Below are positions 1-8,339 of a stretch of DNA of 64,000 nucleotides, piece by piece. The stretch is taken from the NCBI RefSeq assembly GCF_032813545.1, contig NZ_CP136520.1:1854001-1918000 (forward strand). Reading direction: 5' to 3'. Numbering within the stretch: the stretch's first letter is position 1; the number at the start of each line of letters is the position of its first letter. Made by a program: the position numbers and the translations under genes. This DNA is from Nodosilinea sp. E11 (GTDB lineage Bacteria > Cyanobacteriota > Cyanobacteriia > Phormidesmidales > Phormidesmidaceae). A model generated the notes under the pieces. The model was not told where the DNA came from. It saw only the letters and a program-made list of their open reading frames with translations, and ran no database searches.

Positions 1-30
1 ACTGACCGACAAACCCGCAGCGAACTTGGC

Positions 31-204
31 TTAGCTCACCGCCAGAGAAACCAGAAACAGGCCGGTCACCAACAGCGAGGCAAAGGCGGCTTGCTTGGCG
101 TAGCGCTCTTGCTGCTCAGGAGAGGGGTAGGTAGCAAAATACACTTCAGGCTCTACGGCGTAGTTGTTGAGAATGCCGTTGTCAAGCTGGGTAGTGGTAA
201 ACAT
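31..204 (-). CDS. psb34: Photosystem II assembly protein Psb34 (HLIP-like small membrane protein)
   Basis: Encodes 57 residues: a polar N-terminal arm with a GILNNYAVEP motif, then one C-terminal membrane helix (about residues 36-56). This matches the Psb34 family (Synechocystis Ssl1498 type), which binds the CP47 side of photosystem II assembly intermediates in the thylakoid membrane. The frame is open further upstream, but the ATG at 204 is chosen because an AGGAGG ribosome-binding site lies about 7 bases before it and the family has this length. An HLR1-type box sits just upstream, consistent with light-stress control. The family call is from remembered sequence character and was not searched. 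Confidence 0.8.
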   Translation of the reverse strand: MFTTTQLDNGILNNYAVEPEVYFATYPSPEQQERYAKQAAFASLLVTGLFLVSLAVS

Positions 205-237
205 TTCAAGGCCCTCCTGGGGTGTCAAATGTTGCTT

Positions 238-266
238 TATGTAAACTAATGTAACAGCAATGTAAC
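238..266 (-). promoter_or_regulatory. HLR1 (RpaB-type) box upstream of psb34
   Basis: On the minus strand, 255-238 reads GTTACATT AG TTTACATA, an exact match to the HLR1 consensus (G/T)TTACA(T/A)(T/A) NN (G/T)TTACA(T/A)(T/A). A third half-site, GTTACATT, lies at 266-259 with a 3-base gap. HLR1 is the known binding site of the response regulator RpaB at high-light genes. The box ends 33 bases before the psb34 start, so it probably overlaps the core promoter. No separate -35/-10 pair could be assigned. Confidence 0.65.
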
Positions 267-470
267 GAAAGTGCAACATTTCCTTGCCTATTTTTTGCAC
301 ATGCGTTAACCCACGCCTGAAGGACGCAGGCTTGGACGCTTGATCCACCGATAGGGCACAACGGTTGATTCCCTACCAGTGATCAACCACAAGTCCGGTC
401 TAGAGTCAGGTCTTGTGCCCACCGCCTCTCCCCCGGTGCTACCATAGCAACGCCCATAACCCCTACCCCA

Positions 471-983
471 ATGGATCTCAAAGCCCACATCCGCGATATT
501 CCTGACTTTCCCCAGCCTGGCATTCTCTTCCGCGACATTACGCCACTGCTGGGCAACCCCACCGCCCTGCAATACAGCATCGATCTATTTGCTGAGCAGG
601 TAGCCGAGTATCGTCCCGACTACATTGTGGGGATTGAGTCGCGAGGGTTTATCTTTGGCATGCCCCTGGCCTACAAAATGGGCGTTGGCTTTGCGCCCGT
701 GCGCAAGCCCGGCAAGCTGCCCGCCGCCGTCCACGCCGCCAGCTACGCCCTTGAATATGGCCACGACACTATAGAACTGCACCAAGATGCCTTCACGCCG
801 GGCAGCCGAGTCCTCATCATTGACGATTTAATTGCCACCGGGGGCACTGCCGCCGCCACCGCCCAACTAGTTGAGCAGACCGGCTGTACCGTCGCTGGGT
901 TTGGCTTTGTCATTGAGCTAGTTGGTCTGGCGGGGCGCGCCAAACTGCCCGACGTGCCGATCACGGTGCTGCTTCAGTATTAA
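471..983 (+). CDS. apt: Adenine phosphoribosyltransferase
   Basis: Makes AMP from adenine and PRPP in purine salvage, in the cytosol. The 170-residue length is typical. The PRPP-binding signature [13 protein letters not shown] is at residues 114-126, and the N-terminal [16 protein letters not shown] stretch is characteristic of the Apt family. No good ribosome-binding site precedes the ATG, but the protein begins exactly where the family does. It converges on a PrsW-like gene, with a long palindrome between them. Confidence 0.96.
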   Translation: MDLKAHIRDIPDFPQPGILFRDITPLLGNPTALQYSIDLFAEQVAEYRPDYIVGIESRGFIFGMPLAYKMGVGFAPVRKPGKLPAAVHAASYALEYGHDTIELHQDAFTPGSRVLIIDDLIATGGTAAATAQLVEQTGCTVAGFGFVIELVGLAGRAKLPDVPITVLLQY

Positions 984-1015
984 AGAAGAAAGTCTCAGCC
1001 CAACCCTGGGAGGCC

Positions 1016-1061
1016 GATCTGTTTGCTATGAACCGTTTAAACGGTTTATAGCAAACAGATC
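1016..1061. terminator. 46-base palindrome between convergent genes, likely bidirectional terminator
   Basis: Positions 1016-1061 form 23 consecutive pairs around 1038/1039, with only one G-T pair (1030/1047) and no loop beyond the folding minimum. It ends directly against the stop codon of the minus-strand PrsW-like gene and lies 32 bases after apt. There is no long T-run, so factor-independent termination is inference. The structure could also protect mRNA 3' ends. Confidence 0.6.
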
Positions 1062-1805
1062 TCAATCGAGTGGGCTACGGCTAAGGGCATAGCGTAGGCA
1101 GCGGAGCACCACAAACCACAGCACCCCAATTACCAGCACCAACCCCAGTCGGTTGAGCCACCAGCTCGACTCTAGAGCTAAAGCATTAAAGGTCGCGTGG
1201 GAGGCCATCGCCGCCAATAGCCCATTGCCTACCAGCCCCGCGCCCCGCCCTGGCGGCCCAGAAAATTTGGCCATTCCCAGGGCATAACCCCACAGCGATG
1301 ACCACAACGCGTGCCCCGGCCCTGCTAACAATCCTTGTAGGGCAAACATAGTGAGAACGGCAGGCCAAGCCGCTCCTGCCGCTGTCCCAGGCCCCAGCCG
1401 GATCACGGCAAAATAGGCATAAAGCATTGAGCCCATCACTTGCAGGGTGGCAAAGCCCAGGCCTGCAGCCGCCGCAAAGATAATGCCATCTACCGGCTCA
1501 TCAAACTCAGGGTGAAAATAAACACCCCGCTTGACCACTCCAAACTTGGCCAGCTCCGCCAAAATTGGCACGACTACCACCGCCATTACCCCTGGAGGCA
1601 GCGGTACAAACTGCCGCACCAAAAAAACAGGAATAAACGCCAGCAAACCCAGGCCAAAAATCTTCATCACCAGCCCTCGTGGCTCGGGGTTGAGTTTGTC
1701 ACGGGTATAGAAAAACCACAACAGAAATGCCAGCGGAGCCAAGGCCAGGGCCACAATGCCCACCACGGAAGCCAACATGTTTGAGTCAGTTGCAAGGGTT
1801 GCCAT
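1062..1805 (-). CDS. PrsW-family intramembrane protease homologue with altered active-site motif
   Basis: A 247-residue polytopic membrane protein with about seven hydrophobic segments. It has the PrsW layout: a charged RDKLNPEPRG stretch after the first helix, a motif equivalent to EExxK, and two later histidine motifs (GHALWS with His165, SHATFN with His203). The usual Glu-Glu-x-x-Lys reads Ala83-Glu84-Leu-Ala-Lys87; the codons are GCG GAG. In Bacillus PrsW both glutamates matter for anti-sigma cleavage, so activity here is uncertain. The substrate is unknown. The ATG at 1805 starts at the first hydrophobic region and is plausible. Confidence 0.75.
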   Translation of the reverse strand: MATLATDSNMLASVVGIVALALAPLAFLLWFFYTRDKLNPEPRGLVMKIFGLGLLAFIPVFLVRQFVPLPPGVMAVVVVPILAELAKFGVVKRGVYFHPEFDEPVDGIIFAAAAGLGFATLQVMGSMLYAYFAVIRLGPGTAAGAAWPAVLTMFALQGLLAGPGHALWSSLWGYALGMAKFSGPPGRGAGLVGNGLLAAMASHATFNALALESSWWLNRLGLVLVIGVLWFVVLRCLRYALSRSPLD

Positions 1806-2035
1806 GGGCCAGGAGAAGAAGCGTGCTTTTAATCATATATCGAGAGCATGAGGGCCGCCGCTAGGGGTGAGAAGGGGTAGCCAAAACCAGAAGACAAGGT
1901 TTGAACTTTGATTTTTTGAGGGTTTTGTCATACCGGATGGACTTTTGAGTTCGTCTGCCACTCCCTTTACCTTCCCAATAAAGACCACAATCTTTGTAAG
2001 ATAGGGTTTCACAACAAACGAGGTGGCGGGCGTTC

Positions 2036-3265
2036 ATGCAGGATGTGTTGGTCATTGGCGCAGGACCAGCGGGACTATCGCTGGCGGCGGCCTTAGGAGA
2101 AACGGGGCTAGCCGTTCAGGGCCTGGCCTTGGACGATCCGGCGCATCCCTGGCCCAACACCTACGGAATCTGGGTCGACGAGTTAGAAGACCTGGGTTTA
2201 GTGCGGTTTTTAGAACATCGATGGAAAGACTGTGTGGTGCATGTCAACAGCGGCATGGTGCCGCTACACCGGGAGTATGGACTGCTCGACCGGAACCAGT
2301 TGCAAGCCCACTGGCTTACCCAAGCTGAAAAACACCAGGTGACCTGGCATCAGGGCAAGGCCAACCACATTGAGCACTTCGCTACCCATACCCAGGTGAC
2401 GACGGCGGCGGGCGAAACCTTCACCGCCCGACTGGTGGTAGATGCTACGGGGCACCAGTCAAGCCTGGTTAAGCGTGCGGTGGCTCCAGAACTGGCGTTT
2501 CAGGCAGCCTACGGCATCATAGGTCGGTTTTCTGAGCCTCCCACCCATCCTCAGCAGATGGTGCTGATGGATTTTCGCGACGACTACCTCACCCCGGCCC
2601 AGCGCCATGAGCCGCCCACCTTTCTCTACTCGATGGACCTAGGCGACGGCCTGTACTTTGTCGAAGAGACCTCCCTGGCTCACTATCCGGCGGTTTCCCT
2701 AGAGACGCTAAACCAACGGTTGCACCAGCGCCTACGCCATCGGGGGATTGAGGTTAAAGACATTCACCACGTTGAGCGTTGCCTGTTTCCCATGAATCAG
2801 CCCCTGCCCGATTTCGCTCAGCGAGTCGTGGGGTTTGGTGGGGCGGCCAGTATGGTGCACCCCGCTTCGGGCTATATGATCGGGGCACTGTTGCGCCGAG
2901 GGCCGGGGCTGGCTAAGGCGATCGCCTTGGCGCTAGACTCACCCCAGTGCACTCCGGCCCTAGCGGCTAGTCAGGCTTGGCAAGCCCTTTGGCCCGCCGA
3001 TCGCGTGCGCAAGCACTACCTCTATTTATTTGGCCTAGAAAACCTAATGGCCTTCAATACGCCGCAGCTGCACCAGTTTTTTGCCGCTTTCTTTAGCCTG
3101 CCGACCGACGACTGGGCCGGTTTTCTGGCCGACAGTAAGGCGCTGCCTGAGGTGGTGCAGGCCATGATTGGTCTGTTTGGTCGTGCTCCCAACTCCGTGC
3201 GGCTAGGGTTGATGCGATCGGTGTTTACCCACGGGCATCTGCTGGGCCGCACGCTGATGAGTTAA
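2036..3265 (+). CDS. crtL: Lycopene beta-cyclase, CrtL type
   Basis: Cyclises lycopene to beta-carotene for photosynthetic membranes. The 409-residue protein opens with a dinucleotide-binding motif (VLVIGAGPAG, residues 4-13) and has the cyclase signature NTYGIWVDE at about residue 42. A second conserved block, GFGGAASMVHPASGYMIG, is near residue 270. The length and motifs fit the plant/cyanobacterial CrtL-b family rather than CrtY or CruA. It appears monocistronic. Confidence 0.92.
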   Translation: MQDVLVIGAGPAGLSLAAALGETGLAVQGLALDDPAHPWPNTYGIWVDELEDLGLVRFLEHRWKDCVVHVNSGMVPLHREYGLLDRNQLQAHWLTQAEKHQVTWHQGKANHIEHFATHTQVTTAAGETFTARLVVDATGHQSSLVKRAVAPELAFQAAYGIIGRFSEPPTHPQQMVLMDFRDDYLTPAQRHEPPTFLYSMDLGDGLYFVEETSLAHYPAVSLETLNQRLHQRLRHRGIEVKDIHHVERCLFPMNQPLPDFAQRVVGFGGAASMVHPASGYMIGALLRRGPGLAKAIALALDSPQCTPALAASQAWQALWPADRVRKHYLYLFGLENLMAFNTPQLHQFFAAFFSLPTDDWAGFLADSKALPEVVQAMIGLFGRAPNSVRLGLMRSVFTHGHLLGRTLMS

Positions 3266-3521
3266 GAAGCCGTTAGGGTAAAGAGAAGGGATATCCCCTA
3301 GGACTGTGCTCCTGGGCTAGCCACTGAGAATACATCAGTACTCATTCTGCCACGGAGACATGGCGTATACTCAGGGGTTATATCGTGGGGCCAGGCTCAC
3401 GCAAAGACGGGCTAACTTCTGCACCCGATGTGGGCAACCTGACTGTATTCCACGGGTAGCCGATGACGTCTACCCCACTGTCGTACTTGTTGCTGTCGAG
3501 TCCATCATGGAGAACCCTTTT

Positions 3522-4901
3522 ATGGCTGAGTCACCCAACGCCCCAGGGACCCAACCCGCACCACCGCCACCGCCCAGACCTCCCCAGACAGCAGCCCAGG
3601 CTCAAGCTACTGCCCAGGCGCGTGCCCAAGCTGCGGCGCGAGCCGCTGGCCAAGCCGCCGCCCAAGCCGCAGGTAAAGCCCCCGCTCCGGCGGTCTCAGC
3701 CGCCGCTCCCGCTGGTACCCCAGGGGCAGCCCCAGCTCCAGGGGCAGCGGCTCCGGCAGCCCCAGCCCCTGGGCAGGTGCGCCATCGCCCTGCGGCACCG
3801 CCCCCCATGCCCAAGGCCAGCGAAACTGTCAAGATCAGCAACGGCGTCACTCTAGAGAAAATTGTGCGGGAAGCCTTTGACAAAGGCTTTTCAGACGTTC
3901 ACCTAGGGGTGGGAGAGGTACCTCGATTCCGCGATCGCGGCGAAATTTCCCCTACCGAATATCCCGTTACCGACGAAGCCACTTTCTTTGGCTGGCTCGC
4001 AGAGATTCTCAAACCCGAAGAGATCCAGGAGTTTCGCCAAACCCTCGACTTTGACGGGGCCGCCCAATACGACTTCACCCGCATCCGGATCAACATTTTT
4101 GACTCCCTGCGCGGCCCGGCCATGGTGCTGCGTCTGATTCCGGTGAAAATTCTCACCCTGGACCAGCTGGGGTTCTCGCCCATCTTCCGAGATGTGTGCC
4201 ATTACCATAAGGGCCTGGTGCTGGTGACTGGCCCCACCGGCTCGGGTAAGTCGACCACGATGGCGGCGATGATTGATTACGTCAACACCGAGATGCCCAA
4301 AAACATCATCACCATCGAAGACCCCGTAGAGTTTGTCCACACCAGTCGGCGATCGCTGATCAAGCAGCGAGAAGTGGGCATGCACACCCAAAAGTTTGAT
4401 AATGCCCTCAAGGCCTCCCTGCGGGAAGACCCCGACATCATTCTGGTCGGTGAAATGCGGGATAAGGAAACGGTCAACACCGCCCTCAAAGCTGCCCAAA
4501 CCGGTCACTTGGTCATGGGTACCCTGCACACCAACAGCGCCGTTAAGACCGTAGAGCGGATTCTCAACCTGTTCGAGCCTGAGCAGCAGGCTCCGGTACG
4601 GGTGTCTTTAGCCGAATCTCTAGTGGCGGTCATTGCCCAGGGTCTCTGCCGCACCACCGACGGCAAGCGGGCTGCCTTCCACGACATTTTGATTAACACC
4701 GACGCCATCAAAGACTACATTTTGCGCGGCCAGCTCGATGAAGTCGAAGCGTTGATTCCCAAATGTGGTTTTGACGGCATGTGCACCATGAACCAGTCGC
4801 TCTACGCCCTCTACGAATCGGGCCGAATCACCGAAGAGACCGCCCTAGAGATGTCGCCTAGACAAAACGAAATGGCCCAAATGCTGCGGGGCCGTGTCTA
4901 A
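3522..4901 (+). CDS. pilT: PilT-family type IV pilus ATPase (PilT2/PilU-like) with Ala/Pro-rich N-terminus
   Basis: A hexameric motor ATPase family acting at the cytoplasmic base of type IV pili. Residues 1-105 are low-complexity Ala/Pro/Gln; residues 110-220 are the PilT N-terminal domain; Walker A GPTGSGKST is at 237-245, followed by the Asp box (TIEDPVEF), Walker B (LVGEMRD) and His box (GTLHTNS). The retraction motif AIRNLIRE is only loosely present as AIKDYILRG, which argues for a PilT2/PilU-like accessory role. ATG 3522 has GGAG nine bases upstream; ATG 3507 or an earlier start at 3360 is possible. The next gene starts 4 bases after the stop. Confidence 0.88.
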   Translation: MAESPNAPGTQPAPPPPPRPPQTAAQAQATAQARAQAAARAAGQAAAQAAGKAPAPAVSAAAPAGTPGAAPAPGAAAPAAPAPGQVRHRPAAPPPMPKASETVKISNGVTLEKIVREAFDKGFSDVHLGVGEVPRFRDRGEISPTEYPVTDEATFFGWLAEILKPEEIQEFRQTLDFDGAAQYDFTRIRINIFDSLRGPAMVLRLIPVKILTLDQLGFSPIFRDVCHYHKGLVLVTGPTGSGKSTTMAAMIDYVNTEMPKNIITIEDPVEFVHTSRRSLIKQREVGMHTQKFDNALKASLREDPDIILVGEMRDKETVNTALKAAQTGHLVMGTLHTNSAVKTVERILNLFEPEQQAPVRVSLAESLVAVIAQGLCRTTDGKRAAFHDILINTDAIKDYILRGQLDEVEALIPKCGFDGMCTMNQSLYALYESGRITEETALEMSPRQNEMAQMLRGRV

Positions 4902-4905
4902 CACC

Positions 4906-5655
4906 ATGAGAGTTGGCCCAGTCGTCTCCACCAGTTTTAAGGGCATTGCCCTCTTTACCCCCGGAGGCGACTGTGTCTACTGCATTGATGAACGAAAACG
5001 TGCCCATTGGCACCTCGACCTGTGTGCGGCCTTGCAAAGCCACCTCAAGCTAGCCGAGCCGCCCTACTTCTTGCTGCCCTGCTTTACGGCCACTGTCGAT
5101 CGCTGGGTCAACCCCACTACCCAGGCTCCGGTCACGGTGGCCGAGGCTTACCCCCGTGCCCTGCCGTTTCAACCATTGCTCAACGCCCTGTTTGGCCTGG
5201 ACAATCTCCAGTGGCAACCCAACTACAGCAGCGCTGAAGAATGCTCAGTGGCACTGATCGAATCCTATCGACCTACCTTTCCCCAGCTTTGGCTGTGTCA
5301 TGACCTAGTGATTGGGGTGGAAAAAGCGACTGCTACCCTCAAAGATGCTGGGCCATCGCCAGAGGTTTCTCTAGATGTTTTAATGCAGCCTCACCGCTTT
5401 AAGCTCTTTGTCAGCGGCACCGACACCACCGCAACTGAGCAGATGCTGCGGTTTTTACATACCACCCTAGAAGCGACCTTACCGGGAGCTTATATCTTGC
5501 AAGTGATTGATGTAACCACTAACCCTAACGAGGCAGAAGCCGCTAATGTTTCAGCCACACCAACGCTCATTCAGGTTTTTCCAGAGCCGGTTCGACGGGT
5601 TGTGGGCAATGTGCTCAGTCAGGCACAAATGATGGAGCTATTGGCAGCCAGGTAA
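4906..5655 (+). CDS. Two-domain protein with C-terminal KaiB fold, coupled to PilT-type ATPase
   Basis: A protein of 249 residues. The last 85 or so (from KLFVSGTDTT) align by eye with the circadian protein KaiB: a KLxVxG strand, a helix, then VIDVTTNPNEAEAANVSATPT and PVRRVVGNV, matching KaiB's VIDV-NP-AE-ATPT-PPPVRKIIGD pattern. The first 160 residues, with a CVYC motif and a DRWVNP stretch, are not recognised. A GTG at 4894 would overlap the upstream gene by 8 bases; the ATG at 4906 is preferred. Tight linkage suggests it acts with the pilus ATPase. That role is inference; it is not clock KaiB itself. Confidence 0.75.
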   Translation: MRVGPVVSTSFKGIALFTPGGDCVYCIDERKRAHWHLDLCAALQSHLKLAEPPYFLLPCFTATVDRWVNPTTQAPVTVAEAYPRALPFQPLLNALFGLDNLQWQPNYSSAEECSVALIESYRPTFPQLWLCHDLVIGVEKATATLKDAGPSPEVSLDVLMQPHRFKLFVSGTDTTATEQMLRFLHTTLEATLPGAYILQVIDVTTNPNEAEAANVSATPTLIQVFPEPVRRVVGNVLSQAQMMELLAAR

Positions 5656-5674
5656 GGTGGGCTTAAGGTTGGGC

Positions 5675-5710
5675 AACCTGCACGGCCATGCACCCGAGGC
5701 CATGCAGGTT
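5675..5710. terminator. Hairpin between convergent KaiB-fold and MliC genes
   Basis: AACCTGCA (5675-5682) pairs with TGCAGGTT (5703-5710) in the 66-base gap between two convergent genes. The interior carries two direct copies of GGCCATGCA, so alternative pairings exist. There is no T-run. Termination is inferred from position only. Confidence 0.4.
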
Positions 5711-5721
5711 ATGGGCTAGAT

Positions 5722-6108
5722 CTAGTTCTGAGCCTGGCACTCTGAGAGCACCACAGCATCGTCTACTTCGACTAGAGCTTCGTCGCCCTTGTTCCAAAAG
5801 GTGGTGGTGCCATCGCTATAGCGAGCACCAGAGGCCGCTTCGGTAGCAGGCAGCGTCACTGGCTCCTGGTCGGGAAGAGTGACAACCGCCTCTTCGGTGC
5901 CAATCAACTGGGCGGTGATGGTTTCTCCACCGGGACACTCGAATACCGTCGTGTCACCGTCAGCCATGGTGTCGTCAGTAAACATGGTCTCATCAGTAGC
6001 CGTAGAGTCGTCAGCAGGAGTATCGGCTGTAGGAGCAGCATTGCAGCCAGCTAGAGCCAGCCCAGCCAGAGCCACGGTAACTACAGAGGCTTTCAAAATA
6101 GATTTCAT
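5722..6108 (-). CDS. MliC-family periplasmic lipoprotein (C-type lysozyme inhibitor-like)
   Basis: 128 residues. The signal peptide ends in a lipobox (LALAGC, Cys22), followed by a 30-residue Thr/Asp-rich linker. The C-terminal domain (about 55-126) shows MliC features: FECPGG near its start, GARYSDGTTTFWNKGDEA in the middle, and a closing SECQ cysteine, so the two domain cysteines probably form a disulfide. MliC proteins inhibit C-type lysozyme from the periplasm; in cyanobacteria the role is unproven. Confidence 0.8.
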   Translation of the reverse strand: MKSILKASVVTVALAGLALAGCNAAPTADTPADDSTATDETMFTDDTMADGDTTVFECPGGETITAQLIGTEEAVVTLPDQEPVTLPATEAASGARYSDGTTTFWNKGDEALVEVDDAVVLSECQAQN

Positions 6109-6450
6109 TGCGACTTCTCCAATCGTGCGTTTTGGGGCTTAACAGGCGCAAATAGATTGAGGACCAAGATTCTGTATCCTCAATCACATTATTGCAGTTA
6201 GCCATTGTACCGGCTCTGGTACCCCCTGCGTGGAGAAGATGGGTCGATTTTGCAGATAGTCTACCGATCAAGGCCGAAGACGGAGGTTTTTGCCACGATT
6301 CGCCAGAGGATTGTGCCCAATGCTGAGTCAGTAGGGAGTAATCTGGGAAAATTAATTTGGGAAAATAAAGATAACACCAGAGCTGTTCCATGAACTAGGG
6401 GTCTGGTGTCACACTGTTTCTCTCTGGCCGATCTCTTTAGCTGGTCTTCT
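6109..6450. other. Intergenic region between divergent mliC-like and cax genes
   Basis: This stretch separates divergent genes and must hold both promoters. No palindrome, repeat-family copy or convincing promoter pair was found. AGGGG at about 6398-6402 could serve a GTG at 6406 as an alternative start for the downstream antiporter. Confidence 0.4.
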
Positions 6451-7530
6451 ATGTCAACGAAAAATATTGTCTCCCTGGGGCTGTTGGTATTTATTCCCAT
6501 TTCAATTTTGGCGGAACGGCTAGAGTGGGGAGCGTTGACCATTTTTGGCCTCTCAGCTGTGGCGATCGTGCCTCTGGCCATTTGGCTCAGCACCGCTACT
6601 GAAGAGCTAGCGGTGGTGACGGGGCCTACTATCGGCGGCCTCATCAACGCTGTCTTTGGCAATGCCACGGAGTTGATCATTGCCCTGGTAGCGCTAAAGG
6701 CAGGGCTGATCGATATTGTCAAAGCCAGCATTACCGGGTCAATTTTGGCTAACCTACTGCTGGTGATGGGGCTGTCGATGCTGGCGGGGGGACTGCGCTA
6801 CAAAGAGCAGAGTTTTAACCAAACCGTCGCCCGCATCAACGGCTCGACCATGAGCCTGGCTGTGGTGGCGATCGTGCTACCCGCCATGGTGATTAACACC
6901 AGCAATATTGTCGAACCCGCCACCATTCGCCAACTGTCGCTGACGGTGGCAGTGGTGATGATTTTGGTCTACGGGCTAACGCTGCTGTTTTCACTTAAAA
7001 CTCACAGCTACCTTTACGATGTGGGGGTCACTGACCTCGAAGACGAGCCCCATGGTGAGCACGAACAGCCCAATGTGTGGCTCTGGGTAGGGGTGCTATT
7101 TGCGGCCACAGTGGGGGTGGCGATCGAGTCTGAGATCTTCGTGGGTGCGGTAGAAGAAGCAGCCAATAGCCTCGGGTTCACGGCGCTGTTTACTGGCGTC
7201 ATTTTGCTGCCTCTGGTGGGCGGCGCAGCAGAGTATGTCACCGCCGTGCGGGTGGCGATGAAAGACAATATGGATCTGGCGGTGTCGATCTCAATGGGGT
7301 CGAGTCTGCTGGTGGCGCTGCTGGTAGCCCCAATTTTGGTGATTATTGGCTACTTTATTGGTCAGCCGATGGATCTTAACTTCGGCCTGTTTGAGGTGAT
7401 TGCAGTAGTGATTGCGGTGCTGTTTGCCAACTTGATCAGCCTGGACGGGCGATCGAACTGGCTGGAGGGGGTGTTGCTGCTGTCGACCTTTGTGATTTTA
7501 GGGGCGTCGTTTTTCTTTCACCCGGTTTAG
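6451..7530 (+). CDS. cax: Calcium/proton antiporter, CaxA family
   Basis: Exchanges Ca2+ for H+ across the membrane. The 359-residue protein has about eleven membrane helices and the two inverted alpha-repeats of the family: GNATELIIALVALKAG in the first half and GGAAEYVTAVRVAMKDN in the second, each with the conserved Glu. An acidic loop (TDLEDEPHGEHEQP) lies between the halves. ATG 6451 (MSTKNIV) is chosen because the first helix begins just after it; GTG 6406 would add 15 residues. Confidence 0.9.
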   Translation: MSTKNIVSLGLLVFIPISILAERLEWGALTIFGLSAVAIVPLAIWLSTATEELAVVTGPTIGGLINAVFGNATELIIALVALKAGLIDIVKASITGSILANLLLVMGLSMLAGGLRYKEQSFNQTVARINGSTMSLAVVAIVLPAMVINTSNIVEPATIRQLSLTVAVVMILVYGLTLLFSLKTHSYLYDVGVTDLEDEPHGEHEQPNVWLWVGVLFAATVGVAIESEIFVGAVEEAANSLGFTALFTGVILLPLVGGAAEYVTAVRVAMKDNMDLAVSISMGSSLLVALLVAPILVIIGYFIGQPMDLNFGLFEVIAVVIAVLFANLISLDGRSNWLEGVLLLSTFVILGASFFFHPV

Positions 7531-7551
7531 GGCAACGCCACGGTCAACCGG

Positions 7552-7983
7552 TCATAACAGGTTGGCGGTGTAGGGCTCAAACGCAGCACAATCTCCCTTT
7601 TTTACCGTAATTACTGTCTTTACTCCACCCCGCCGGGTGTAGTCGCCAATCACCCGCAGACCGTGTGGCTGTAACTCATGCCACAGGCGATCGGCGATCG
7701 CATTGGCCACCCGCTCATGGCTGACCCGCTGATCCCGAAAACTATTGACGTAGAGCTTAAACGCCTTTAGCTCGACGACCCACGGCCCAGGGCAATAGTC
7801 CACCACAATCGTGCCAAAGTCTGGGTAGCCCGATCGCGGGCACAGCGCCGTAAACTCTGGGTGCTCTAGGTGAATGGTGTAGACATTCTCAGACGGGTTG
7901 GGCCACTTCTCCAGCGGCTCGACACTGGCCTGGGCAATGGCGCGATCGCCGTACTGAGATATTGAAGTAGGAGCAGTGGTCAT
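7552..7983 (-). CDS. queF: NADPH-dependent 7-cyano-7-deazaguanine reductase
   Basis: Reduces preQ0 to preQ1 in queuosine biosynthesis. From the chosen ATG the protein has 143 residues, the normal short (type I) QueF size. It has the catalytic-cysteine region LCPRSGYPDFGT and the QueF motif as VELKAFKLY, followed by the substrate-binding stretch SFRDQRVSHE. An in-frame upstream ATG at 8070 would add 29 residues without family support. Its stop lies 21 bases from the convergent antiporter gene. Confidence 0.93.
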   Translation of the reverse strand: MTTAPTSISQYGDRAIAQASVEPLEKWPNPSENVYTIHLEHPEFTALCPRSGYPDFGTIVVDYCPGPWVVELKAFKLYVNSFRDQRVSHERVANAIADRLWHELQPHGLRVIGDYTRRGGVKTVITVKKGDCAAFEPYTANLL

Positions 7984-8339
7984 CGGTGGATCAAGAGTAG
8001 AGAGTAGTCCAGCGGCGTTGGCCCTGGATAGACAAGGGGCGATCGCGGCCTGGGCCAAGTCAATCCCCATTCGGTAATGTAGTCTTTTTCAGCAATCCTT
8101 GACCAAGGGAGATTGGCCAAATTGCTTTTAGATGCCAAGGGTTAGGTAAAAGTTCCCGATCGCGCTCTTAACCAAAGTTATTCCAATCGCTTAATCAAAA
8201 CTTCATACTTGTTGCTTAACTCTGGTGTTTCCAACCCATAGCCCGTGATAGTCTCTCCAAACGTTGGTGGTAGTTTTTGTAGTGCGCTTGTAGCACCTGC
8301 CTCCAACTCCATCTAAGACGCTTTTTTGAGGAAAACACC
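7984..8339. other. Intergenic region upstream of queF and the acidic protein gene
   Basis: Holds the promoters of two divergent genes. Near its right end GAGG at 8322-8325 is followed by AAAACACC and the ATG at 8340. No repeat-family copy, hairpin or clear -35/-10 pair was found. Confidence 0.4.

Noticed and set aside
3602-3883. Ala/Gly-rich frames antisense to the PilT-type ATPase tail
   Set aside because: Mirror translation of the low-complexity Ala/Pro codons.
4894-4905. GTG start for the KaiB-fold gene overlapping the PilT-type gene by 8 bases
   Set aside because: Possible, but the ATG at 4906 is a better codon and leaves the homologous part unchanged; kept as an alternative only.
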